The notes under the pieces were generated by a model. The model made no database searches. It was not told the DNA's origin and saw nothing but the letters and a program-made list of their open reading frames with translations. From DATARH01 sp035504075 (GTDB lineage Bacteria; Pseudomonadota; Alphaproteobacteria; ATCC43930; CGMCC-115725): 23,222 nucleotides of DNA. Each line of letters starts with the position of its first letter. Position 1 is the first letter of the stretch. The translations under genes and the position numbers were made by a program. Shown here one piece after another: positions 15,234 through 23,222 of this stretch. The stretch covers positions 1-23,222 of the forward strand of contig DATJSO010000046.1 of NCBI GenBank assembly GCA_035504075.1, read 5' to 3'.

Positions 15234-15834
15234 TACCAAAATGATATTGCGATTGCCCAGTTGCTGTCGCGAAATGCGCTTCGAGCGCCCCGAGCGCCGC
15301 GACAAGGATGCCGGAAGCGGTTTCCTGGCTGACCCGCCGGCCGGCCCAGCCTTGGCCCATCGCCCAATCCTTCAGGCTGCGCTGCCAGCCGATCACATGC
15401 CACAGGCACGAGCCCGCCGGCGAGGCGATGCCGCCGACGGCCTGGATCGCCAGCCACACGGCGCGCCGCGCCGCCTCGATGCGCAGCCCCGGCGCGTCGC
15501 GGTCGCGGCCCGCCTCGCCGTCAAGGCGCAGCCGGCGCAGATCGATCGCGCGCAGCGGATCGAGCTGGGCAAGCGTGAAGCGGGCGCGGAAATCCTCGCC
15601 CGCCTGCCGCATGCCGGCGGTGATCGAGCCGCGCCGCTCCATCACCTGCAAGGTATCGAGCGCCCGGTAGGGCCGCGCCGGATGCCCGGCCGCATCGGCG
15701 ATCGCGTGGGCGGCCCGCTCGACCGGCCCGTGACGGCGGCGCTCCGGCGTCGGCTCGGCACCAGGCGCCACAGCAGCGGCGGCCACCGGAGCTTCCGCCG
15801 CCGTCGCGTCGCGGCTGCCGCGTTTGCCCGGCAT
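15211..15834 (-). CDS. DUF6456-like prophage protein, possible regulator
   Basis: A 207-residue protein with a basic, Ala/Pro-rich leader (to about residue 40) and a helical C-terminal domain. The domain begins RALDTLQVMERRGSITAGMRQAGEDFRARFTLAQLDPL, continues AARRAVWLAIQAVGGIASPAGSCLWHVIGWQRSLKDWA, and ends VSQETASGILVAALGALEAHF. This two-part pattern resembles DUF6456, known at the end of alphaproteobacterial helix-turn-helix proteins; no helix-turn-helix is seen here. Its position just before terS suggests control of late genes or a packaging function, which is inference. The ATG at 15834 overlaps the previous stop as TGATG, so it is coupled to the GcrA-like gene. Confidence 0.6.
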   Translation of the reverse strand: MPGKRGSRDATAAEAPVAAAAVAPGAEPTPERRRHGPVERAAHAIADAAGHPARPYRALDTLQVMERRGSITAGMRQAGEDFRARFTLAQLDPLRAIDLRRLRLDGEAGRDRDAPGLRIEAARRAVWLAIQAVGGIASPAGSCLWHVIGWQRSLKDWAMGQGWAGRRVSQETASGILVAALGALEAHFATATGQSQYHFGIDKSGSI

Positions 15835-16175
15835 CACTCTTCCCCACGAACAATACGTGAACGATCGAGGCACGAAAAACCCGGCTCCAGCCGTTCCAGC
15901 CGGCGCAACAAGGCGGGCGGCGGCTCGCGGGCCGGGCGGCCCTGGCGGCCCCCGACGGCGCGCGCCAGCGCCTCGATTTCGCGCAATCGGCGTCGTTCGC
16001 CGTCGCTGCCGGCGGCCAGGTGGCAGAGCCTGTCATGCGCCGAGCAGTAGGCGGATCCGGGCCGGCAGGGCGCGTTGCAAAACCGCGGCTGCGACACTGC
16101 CGGCGCCGCGCCGGCGGTGTCGAGGATGAAGGCGCAGCCGGCGGAAGCCGCCGCGCGCCCCGGGCCGTAGCGCAT
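15834..16175 (-). CDS. GcrA-like Cys/His-motif prophage protein, first gene of the lytic operon
   Basis: A 113-residue protein. A short basic N-terminus leads to FCNAPCRPGSAYCSAH (Cys33, Cys37, Cys44, His47), a likely metal site that closely resembles the C-terminal end of the cell-cycle regulator GcrA (FCG.P..PG..YC..H; known family). A helical segment rich in Arg and Glu follows (residues 56-110). The GcrA N-terminal DNA-binding domain is absent, so it may bind GcrA partners, such as sigma-70 domain 2, or simply be a zinc protein of another kind. AAGGGGGAC precedes the ATG at 16175; an in-frame ATG 19 codons earlier falls in the promoter. It opens the leftward operon opposite the repressor. 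Confidence 0.65.
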   Translation of the reverse strand: MRYGPGRAAASAGCAFILDTAGAAPAVSQPRFCNAPCRPGSAYCSAHDRLCHLAAGSDGERRRLREIEALARAVGGRQGRPAREPPPALLRRLERLEPGFSCLDRSRIVRGEE

Positions 16176-16186
16176 GCTTGTCCCCC

Positions 16187-16232
16187 TTGCGTAAAGGGCA
16201 TTAAACCTATAGCATTTCCGCATGAATGTCAA
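16187..16232. promoter_or_regulatory. Overlapping divergent promoters, lytic operon against repressor
   Basis: Leftward: TTGACA (16232-16227) with TAGGTT at 17 bases or TATAGG at 15 bases. Rightward: TTGCGT (16187-16192) and TATAGC (16208-16213), spacing 15. Both use the same CTATAG core at 16207-16212, so the polymerases would exclude each other. Repeated ATGC/GCAT and AATGT/ACATT half-sites lie between 16213 and 16250 and may be repressor operators. Confidence 0.5.
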
Positions 16233-16255
16233 GAACGCAATAGGAACATTTGCAG

Positions 16256-16924
16256 ATGGATGCGGTGTGGCTTCAACAGGCGCTCGACCGTGCCGGCGTC
16301 AGCCAGGCCGACCTCGCGCGCCATCTTCGGCTCGCGCCGTCGGCCGTCTCGCGCATGCTGAAGGGCGAGCGCCAGATGAAATTGCTGGAGGCCGTGCAGG
16401 TCGCCCAGTTCCTCGGCGTCGCTCAGGACGAGGTGTTGCGCCGCGCCGGCGCCGAGGCTGCGGCGCCGCAAGCCGGGCCGCCGCGGCGCGGCCGGCCGCC
16501 GCGCGGCTTGCTCGGGGCGCTGCCGGCGCCGGCGCTGCGCGGCGAGCCGATCCCGATCCGCAGCGCCGGCCGCGGCGGCGGCGAGCAGGAGATGTTCCTC
16601 GCCGACGGGCCGATCGGCTATACCGCCCGCCCCGCCAACCTGAACGGCGTGCGCGGCGCCTACGCGATCTACATGATCGGCGACAGCATGGAGCCGCGGT
16701 ACGAACAGGGCTGGCTGTTGCACGTCAACCCGTTCAAGCCGCCGACCCGCGGCCGCGACGTCGTCGTCTACAAGACGGATCAGGCCGTCCTGATCAAGCA
16801 GTTCGTGCGCTGGGAGGCGCTTGCCCTCGTGCTGCGCCAGCTGAACCCGCCGGGCGAACTGAGCGTCCCCAAGGGCGAGGTCGAGGAATGCCACCTCATC
16901 GTCGGTGTCGACCAGGAGGGCTAG
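16256..16924 (+). CDS. Prophage repressor, LexA/CI-type with S24 peptidase domain
   Basis: A 222-residue repressor. Residues 4-62 form an XRE-type helix-turn-helix (GVSQADLARHLRLAPSAVSRMLKG). A Pro/Arg/Gly-rich linker follows, and residues about 98-220 form the S24 self-cleavage domain. Visible parts are an Ala-Gly pair (104-105) suited as the cleavage site, Ser144 in YMIGDSMEP and Lys181 in AVLIKQF as catalytic dyad. It should therefore hold the lytic operon off and be inactivated on RecA activation. The ATG at 16256 has AGGAA ten bases upstream; a TTG two codons earlier is less likely. It is the only prophage gene on the plus strand and lies next to the host moe locus. Confidence 0.9.
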   Translation: MDAVWLQQALDRAGVSQADLARHLRLAPSAVSRMLKGERQMKLLEAVQVAQFLGVAQDEVLRRAGAEAAAPQAGPPRRGRPPRGLLGALPAPALRGEPIPIRSAGRGGGEQEMFLADGPIGYTARPANLNGVRGAYAIYMIGDSMEPRYEQGWLLHVNPFKPPTRGRDVVVYKTDQAVLIKQFVRWEALALVLRQLNPPGELSVPKGEVEECHLIVGVDQEG

Positions 16925-16927
16925 CCG

Positions 16928-16975
16928 GGCGCCGTCGGCGGATTGCACGGCGCCGCTGACTCATTCCCCGGGGAA
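16928..16975. repeat. Two palindromes between repressor and moe genes
   Basis: GGCGCCGT and ACGGCGCC (16928-16935, 16947-16954) form perfect eight-base arms about 11 bases, a possible terminator stem for the repressor but without a T run. TTCCCCGGGGAA (16964-16975), a perfect 12-base palindrome, ends six bases before the moeA-like ATG and covers its ribosome site, so it could hide the start in a hairpin or bind a protein. Confidence 0.5.
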
Positions 16976-16981
16976 CCTCAG

Positions 16982-18127
16982 ATGACCCTCGCCGCGCGCC
17001 GCCTCTCGCTTGCCGATGCGACCTCTTTGATCGACCGCGCCTTTTCTCGGGGGCCGGCCGAGTGGGCCGTGCTGTCAGCGGCGGGCTCGCGCGTCGCGGC
17101 GGAAGAGGTGCACGCCGCCAGGCCGATCCCCCGTTCCGATCGGGCAGCAGTCGACGGCTTCGCCGTCGCCGCCGACGCGACGATCGGCGCCAGTTCCTAC
17201 AACCCGCTCGTGTTGCCCGTCCGCGCGATATCAGCCGGCGACGCGATCCCGCCCGGCTGCGACGCGGTAATCCCGTTGGCGCTTGCGCAACCGCTCCCAG
17301 CGGACTTCGTCGAGTGTATCGAACCGCTGGCGCCGGGCGAAAATGTCGAGATGCGGGGTTCGGCGGCCGCTCCGGGTGCGCTGCTGGCGTCGGCTGGGAC
17401 GCTGCTGTCGCCGGCGCATCTCGGCGTCCTGGCCGGCGCCGGCCTGACCGGCCTCAGGGTGACGCGCCGTCCGGTCCTGCGGATCCTCGTCGCGCCCCGA
17501 GGCGAGGCGACCGACAGCAACGGTCCGATGTGTGAGACGCTGGTTTGCCGCGACGGCGGTGTTGTCATCGAAACCCTTGCGGTGGAACGAAGCCGGCAGG
17601 GCATCCGAAGCGCGCTGGAAATGGCGGGCGCCGACATCGCGCTGGTCGTCGGCGGCACCGGTCCGGGACCCGACGATCATGCGGCGGCGGCACTCGCCGA
17701 CGCCGGCGAACTCGCGTTCCACGGGGTCGCATTGCGGCCGGGCGAGACGGTGGGTCTTGGGCATACCGCCGGCGGAGTGCCGGTGATCTTGCTGCCGGGC
17801 GCGCCGGCGGCGTGCTTTGTCGGTTATGAAATGTTGGCCGGACGGGCGGTGCGGCACCTTGGCGGCCGCAATCCCGGGCTGCCCTACCGCTCGCGCGTCA
17901 TGCGCCTCGCGCGCAAGATCGTCTCGGCGATCGGCACGACCGAGATATGCCCGATACGGTGCACTGCGGGCGACGCCGTGGAGCCGCTGCCGTCCTTTGC
18001 CGAGATCGGCCTGTTGGCGGCGATTGCCGCCGACGGTTTCGTCATCGTGGCGGAAGGGAGCGAGGGCCGTCCGCAAGGCGCGCAGGTCACCGTCTACCTA
18101 TATGAGGGAAAGTGCATCGGTGGATAG
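16982..18127 (+). CDS. Divergent MoeA-like molybdopterin-binding protein
   Basis: A 381-residue protein with the overall MoeA layout: PRSDRAAVDGFAV (50-62, the conserved Asp-Gly-Phe-Ala site of domain 2), SAGDAIPPGCDAVIP, LLSPAHLGVLAGAG, then the molybdopterin-binding domain with VVGGTGPGPDDH (222-233) and ILLPGAPAACFVGYE. Two key motifs are altered. The STGDEL segment of true MoeA reads APRGEATDSNG, and GG.S.G..D reads GGTGPGPDD. Molybdate insertion may therefore be lost or changed, and it may work as partner of the intact MoeA encoded six bases downstream. The ATG at 16982 has GGGGAA upstream. A role specific to formate dehydrogenase cofactor supply is inferred from context. Confidence 0.8.
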   Translation: MTLAARRLSLADATSLIDRAFSRGPAEWAVLSAAGSRVAAEEVHAARPIPRSDRAAVDGFAVAADATIGASSYNPLVLPVRAISAGDAIPPGCDAVIPLALAQPLPADFVECIEPLAPGENVEMRGSAAAPGALLASAGTLLSPAHLGVLAGAGLTGLRVTRRPVLRILVAPRGEATDSNGPMCETLVCRDGGVVIETLAVERSRQGIRSALEMAGADIALVVGGTGPGPDDHAAAALADAGELAFHGVALRPGETVGLGHTAGGVPVILLPGAPAACFVGYEMLAGRAVRHLGGRNPGLPYRSRVMRLARKIVSAIGTTEICPIRCTAGDAVEPLPSFAEIGLLAAIAADGFVIVAEGSEGRPQGAQVTVYLYEGKCIGG

Positions 18128-18133
18128 CAGGCG

Positions 18134-20089
18134 ATGAACGACATTCCGACCGCGCTGCGCAACCTTGCCCGCCAGGAACAGTTTCTCGCGGTTCTCGATC
18201 GCGACGAAGCAACGGCGCGCTTTCAGCGGCAGTTGCGGATGCGCCCGCTCGGCGCCGAGACGGTGCCGCTGTCGCAGGCGCTTGGTCGGGTTCTGGCGCG
18301 CGCCGTCGTTGCCGATGTCGACGTCCCAGGGTTCGACCGATCCAGCGTCGACGGGTTTGCGGTGCGCGCCGACGACACCGCCGGAGCCAGCGAACGCCAG
18401 CCCAAGCGGCTCGTACTGAACGCCGAGATCCTGACGCCGGGCACGGTTCCCGCAACCGCCGTCGCGCCGGGCAGCGCGACCCTGATCGCGACCGGCGGCA
18501 TGGTGCCGCGCGGCGCTGATGCCGTCGTCATGGTCGAGCATACCGAGGCGCAGGAGGATGCCGGCGCCACCGTCATCGACGTGCGCCGGGCCGTCGCATC
18601 CGGGCAATTCATCGCCTTTGCCGGCAGCGATTTGGCGCGCGGCGAGACCGTGTTGCGCGCCGGCCAGGTGCTGACATCGCGCGAGATCGGCATGCTCGCC
18701 GCCGTCGGAACGGCTGCGGTCGATGTGTGGCGGCGGCCGCGTGTCGCGATCATCTCGACCGGCGACGAGATTGTCGCGCCCGGCAAGCCGATGCGACCCG
18801 GCGCCGTCTACGATTCGAATGCGGCGATCATCGCCGCGGCGGTCGAAGAGGCCGGCGGCATCGCCAAGCCGCTCGGCATCGGGCCGGATGACGAGATCGT
18901 GCTGTCGCGCCTCGTCGATGAAGGGTTGGCGATGGCGGACATCGTCGTCATGTCCGGCGGCACCTCGAAGGGCGCTGGCGATCTGTGCTACCGCGCCGTC
19001 GCGCTGTTCAATGATCCCGGCATCGTCGTGCACGGCGTCGCGCTGAAGCCGGGAAAGCCGCTCTGCCTCGCCGTCACCAACGGCAAGCCGATCGTCATCC
19101 TGCCGGGGTTTCCGACCTCGGCGATCTTCACCTTCCACGAATTCGTCGCGCCGGTCATCCGCGCCTTTGCCGGCCGGCCCGCCGACAGGGCCGAGCGGTT
19201 GCCGGCCGTGCTGCCGCTGCGCGTCGCTTCCGAGCGCGGCCGTACCGAGTATTTGTTGGTGTCGCTGGTGCGCAGTGCCGACAATGCTTCGCTGACTGCT
19301 TATCCCGCCGGCAAGGGCTCGGGGGCAGTGACCGCGTTCAGCCAGGCCGACGGCTTCATTGCGATCGGCCAGCATGTCGAGAGTGTCGCCGCCGGGACGC
19401 CCGTGGAGGTGCAGCTGATCGGCGAGGCGCATCTGGCCGATCTCGTCGTGATCGGCAGCCATTGCGTCGGCCTCGATGTGCTGATCGGCCGCCTGCAGAC
19501 GGACGGGGTATCGGTCAAGGCGCTCAATGTCGGCAGTACCGGGGGCCTCGCCGCCGCCAAGCGCGGCGAATGCGATATCGCGCCGATCCACCTGCTCGAT
19601 CCGCAGAGCGGCGAGTACAACCGGCCGTTCCTCACCCCGGAACTGGAACTGGTGCCCGGTTATCGCCGGCTGCAGGGCATCGTTTTCCGCAAGGGCGACG
19701 CACGCTTTGAGGGGCGTTCGCTAGACGAGGCGATCGCCGCCGCTCTGGCCGCGCCGGATTGCCTGATGGTCAACCGCAATGCCGGCAGCGGCACCCGCAT
19801 CCTGACCGATCGGCTGCTGGGCGGCGGCCGGCCGCCGGGCTACTGGTCGCAGCCGAAATCGCACAATGCGGTGGCTGTCGCCGTCGCCCAGAAGCGCGCC
19901 GATTGGGGCATTGCGATCGAATTTGTCGCCCGCCAATACGGTCTCGGCTTCATCCCGGCGCAGGACGAGCACTACGATTTTGTCGTCCCAAAGGCGCGCC
20001 GCAACAATCCGGCGGTGCAGCGCTTTCGCGATGCGCTCGCCGACCCCGCGGTGCGGCACGCGCTGGCGGCGCTGGCGTTCCGGCTCTGA
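18134..20089 (+). CDS. moeA: MoeA fused to a periplasmic-binding-protein-like domain
   Basis: A 651-residue two-domain protein. Residues 1-428 are a complete MoeA, which inserts molybdenum into adenylylated molybdopterin: FDRSSVDGFAVRADD (67-81), ATGGMVPRGADAVVMVEHT, ISTGDEIVAPG (207-217), YDSNA, MSGGTSKGAGD (273-283) and LPGFPTSA. Residues 432-648 form a substrate-binding-protein fold of the COG1910 type: SHCVGLDVL, NVGSTGGLAAAKRGECDIAPIHLLD (465-489), NRNAGSGTRILTD (548-560), HNAVAVAVAQKRADWGIAIE. No signal peptide exists, so the domain is cytoplasmic and may hold molybdate or cofactor, or act as sensor. The start lies six bases after the preceding stop. Confidence 0.92.
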   Translation: MNDIPTALRNLARQEQFLAVLDRDEATARFQRQLRMRPLGAETVPLSQALGRVLARAVVADVDVPGFDRSSVDGFAVRADDTAGASERQPKRLVLNAEILTPGTVPATAVAPGSATLIATGGMVPRGADAVVMVEHTEAQEDAGATVIDVRRAVASGQFIAFAGSDLARGETVLRAGQVLTSREIGMLAAVGTAAVDVWRRPRVAIISTGDEIVAPGKPMRPGAVYDSNAAIIAAAVEEAGGIAKPLGIGPDDEIVLSRLVDEGLAMADIVVMSGGTSKGAGDLCYRAVALFNDPGIVVHGVALKPGKPLCLAVTNGKPIVILPGFPTSAIFTFHEFVAPVIRAFAGRPADRAERLPAVLPLRVASERGRTEYLLVSLVRSADNASLTAYPAGKGSGAVTAFSQADGFIAIGQHVESVAAGTPVEVQLIGEAHLADLVVIGSHCVGLDVLIGRLQTDGVSVKALNVGSTGGLAAAKRGECDIAPIHLLDPQSGEYNRPFLTPELELVPGYRRLQGIVFRKGDARFEGRSLDEAIAAALAAPDCLMVNRNAGSGTRILTDRLLGGGRPPGYWSQPKSHNAVAVAVAQKRADWGIAIEFVARQYGLGFIPAQDEHYDFVVPKARRNNPAVQRFRDALADPAVRHALAALAFRL

Positions 20090-20095
20090 GCGGGC

Positions 20096-21001
20096 ATGAT
20101 CGACAAGCTCAACTACCTCATTGCGCTCGCCCGCGAGCAGCATTTCGGCCGCGCCGCCGAAGCCTGCGGTGTGACCCAGCCGACCCTGTCGGCCGGCATA
20201 AAACAGCTCGAAGAAATCCTCGATGTTCTGCTCGTCCAGCGCGGCTCGCGGTTTCACGGCTTTACGCCGGAAGGGCAGCGCACACTCGATTGGGCGCGCC
20301 GCATCGTCGGCGACGAGCAGGCGCTGCGCAAGGAAATGCGCGCATTGAAGCAGGGCCTCGCCGGGCATCTGAAGATGGCGGCAGTGCCGACGGCATTGGC
20401 GATGGTGGCGAGCCTGACGACGCCCTATCGCGCGCGTCACCCGGACGTGTCGTTCACCGTTCTGTCCCGCACCTCGATCCAGATCCTCGACCTCCTGGAA
20501 AACCTGGAGATCGACGCCGGCTTGACCTATCTCGACAACGAGCCGGTCGGCCGGGTGCGCACGGTACCGCTGTATCGCGAGCATTATCGCCTGCTGACCG
20601 CCGCCGACAGCCCTCTCGGCAACCGCGAGCAGGTGAACTGGGCCGAGGTCGCGCAGGTGCCGCTATGCCTGCTGACGCCGGACATGCAGAACCGCCGGAT
20701 CATCGATCGCTATATCCGATCGGCCGGGGCCGAGCCGTCGCCGACGCTCGAATCCAACTCGATGGTCCTGCTGTTCTCGCATGTGCGCACCGGTCGCTGG
20801 GCCAGCGTCATGCCGGCGCGTCTGGCGGAGACGCTCGGCCTCACCGACACGATCCGGGCGATCCCGATCATCGGCGCCGAACCCTATCCGACGATCGGGC
20901 TGGTGGTGCCGCTCCGGGAACCGATGACCCCGATGGCGGCGGCTCTCGTCGCCGAGGCTCGCCGGCTCGCGCTCAAGCTGGCTGATCTCGACGATCGATA
21001 G
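20096..21001 (+). CDS. LysR-family transcriptional regulator (FdsR-like)
   Basis: A 301-residue LysR regulator. Residues 1-60 form the winged helix-turn-helix (MIDKLNYLIALAREQHFGRAAEACGVTQPTLSAGIKQLEEIL), followed by a linker helix, and residues from about 90 on are the effector-binding domain (GHLKMAAVPTALAMVASL, then VSFTVLSRTSIQILDLLENLEIDAGLTYL). It starts six bases after the MoeA fusion and so is probably transcribed with the moe genes, unlike the usual divergent LysR arrangement. A T-N11-A box overlaps its stop and leads into fdsG, so it probably controls the formate dehydrogenase genes, as FdsR does in other bacteria. Formate is the likely effector by analogy. Confidence 0.9.
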   Translation: MIDKLNYLIALAREQHFGRAAEACGVTQPTLSAGIKQLEEILDVLLVQRGSRFHGFTPEGQRTLDWARRIVGDEQALRKEMRALKQGLAGHLKMAAVPTALAMVASLTTPYRARHPDVSFTVLSRTSIQILDLLENLEIDAGLTYLDNEPVGRVRTVPLYREHYRLLTAADSPLGNREQVNWAEVAQVPLCLLTPDMQNRRIIDRYIRSAGAEPSPTLESNSMVLLFSHVRTGRWASVMPARLAETLGLTDTIRAIPIIGAEPYPTIGLVVPLREPMTPMAAALVAEARRLALKLADLDDR

Positions 21002-21014
21002 AGGAAATCTATCG
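20996..21014 (+). promoter_or_regulatory. LysR-type operator (T-N11-A) before fdsG
   Basis: CGATAG-N7-CTATCG is a perfect dyad with six-base arms. T at 20999 and A at 21011 give the T-N11-A LysR consensus. It overlaps the lysR stop codon (20999-21001) and lies about 82 bases before the fdsG start, a fitting distance for activation. I see no convincing sigma-70 or sigma-54 promoter between box and gene. Confidence 0.6.
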
Positions 21015-21043
21015 CTCGACGGGATTGCTTTATTGATCTGCCG

Positions 21044-21084
21044 ATCATCGCGGGCCATCGTCACGACGACAACCGCGTGATGAT
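21044..21084 (+). promoter_or_regulatory. Imperfect inverted repeat in the fdsG leader
   Basis: ATCATCGCGG (21044-21053) can pair with CCGCGTGATGAT (21073-21084) with a two-base bulge, leaving a 19-base loop. It ends 11 bases before the fdsG ATG, which itself has no strong ribosome site, so an RNA hairpin could influence fdsG translation. Role unknown. Confidence 0.3.
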
Positions 21085-21095
21085 GGCGACAGCCG

Positions 21096-21565
21096 ATGCC
21101 CGGCGGCACACCCTGGAACAGCGAGCGCGCTGACGAGATTATCCGTGCGCATCAGCATCTTGCGGGAGCGGCGCTGCCGATCCTGCATGCCTTGCAGCAC
21201 GAGTTCGGCTACATCGAGCGCGACGCGGTGCCGTTGATTGCGCAGGCGCTGAACCTCAGCCGTGCGGAAGTCCACGGCATCGTCAGCTTCTATCACGATT
21301 TCCGCCAAATGGCACCGGGGCGGCACATATTGAAACTGTGCCGCGCCGAGGCGTGCCAGTCGATGGGGGCTGATGCGCTGGCCGAGCGGGCGCGCGATCG
21401 TCTGCGGGTCGGTTGGGGTGAGACGACGGCCGACGGCCGCGTGACGCTGGAATCGGTGTTCTGCCTCGGGCTGTGCGCCTGCGCGCCGGCGGCGATGCTG
21501 GACGGCGGCGTGTTCGGCGCGCTCGACGACGAGCGGCTCGACCGCCTGATCGACGAGGCACAGCG

Positions 21566-21569
<4 letters not shown>
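21096..21569 (+). CDS. fdsG: NAD-dependent formate dehydrogenase gamma subunit
   Basis: A 157-residue NuoE-like thioredoxin-fold protein that carries one [2Fe-2S] cluster in the electron path from formate to NAD. Cys82 and Cys87 (LCRAEAC) and Cys123 and Cys127 (FCLGLCACAP) are the cluster ligands. N-terminal helices (ALPILHALQHEFGYIERDAVPLIAQALNLS, then VHGIVSFYHDFR) match the family. The ATG at 21096 gives the normal length, though its ribosome site is weak. The stop overlaps the fdsB start as ATGA. The same fold occurs in complex I and bidirectional hydrogenases; the fdsB/fdsA context and moe genes favour formate dehydrogenase. Confidence 0.93.
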
Positions 21570-23125
<1,556 letters not shown>

Positions 23126-23135
23126 GAAGGACGCC

Positions 23136-23222
23136 ATGAACCTCATTAAAGAGATCGATTACGGCACCCCGGCGCCGAAAAGCGACAAGACGGTCAAGCT
23201 GACCATTGACGGCTTCGACGTG
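23136..23222 (+). CDS. fdsA: NAD-dependent formate dehydrogenase alpha subunit, N-terminal fragment
   Basis: The first 29 codons of the catalytic subunit, cut by the window edge. They read MNLIKEIDYGTPAPKSDKT and then VKLTIDGFDV, the beginning of the N-terminal [2Fe-2S] domain of FdsA (known family start; the molybdopterin guanine dinucleotide domain would follow). AGGAAGGA lies five bases before the ATG at 23136, and the gap to the fdsB stop is 10 bases, consistent with an fdsGBA operon. Confidence 0.85.
   Translation, partial: MNLIKEIDYGTPAPKSDKTVKLTIDGFDV

Noticed and set aside
1..16924. CRISPR array, tRNA gene or attachment-site repeat
   Set aside because: No regularly spaced direct repeats, no cloverleaf-like tRNA sequence and no long direct repeat at the prophage edge were seen by reading both strands.
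21002..21043. Sigma-54 promoter for fdsG
   Set aside because: The TTGC at about 21025 has no GG element at the required distance upstream.

Overview
The window is high-GC DNA from an alphaproteobacterium, probably Hyphomicrobiales or a related order. This is inferred from the GTA-type tail genes, the GcrA-like zinc motif, the fdsGBA locus and the host-type palindromic repeats; I could not test it by a search. It has two parts: the right-hand end of a prophage (about 1-16924) and the start of a chromosomal molybdoenzyme locus (about 16982-23222).

Prophage, late genes, all on the minus strand. Read in the direction of transcription (right to left) the order is: GcrA-like Cys/His protein, DUF6456-like protein, small and large terminase, small structural protein, a secreted beta-helix spike-like cargo gene, portal, prohead protease with a C-terminal extension, major capsid protein, head-tail connector, tail terminator, tail tube, a tail assembly chaperone pair that looks joined by a -1 frameshift, a short tape measure protein, then DUF2460, DUF2163, a small membrane protein and an NlpC/P60 peptidase. 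The last block has the same order as orfg11 to orfg14 of the Rhodobacter capsulatus gene transfer agent. The large host-recognition gene expected next (orfg15-like) would lie left of base 1. A LexA/CI-type S24 repressor faces the late operon across a short control region with overlapping promoters. No integrase, replication, lysis or attachment-site sequence is visible.

Signs of decay and cargo. The capsid gene carries a +1 frame break that removes its conserved last 65 residues. REP-like palindromes occupy five sites in and between the late genes, and two pairs of them bracket the spike-like gene. Unless the frame break is a sequencing error, the prophage is probably unable to make capsids.

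Host locus, all on the plus strand: a divergent MoeA-like protein, a second MoeA fused to a periplasmic-binding-protein-like domain, a LysR regulator (FdsR-like), a well-formed T-N11-A LysR box overlapping the regulator's stop codon, then fdsG, fdsB and the first 29 codons of fdsA. Together these encode a soluble NAD-dependent molybdenum formate dehydrogenase with dedicated cofactor-assembly proteins and its own regulator. The repressor gene ends only 57 bases before the first moe gene, so the prophage edge lies at the promoter side of this locus.
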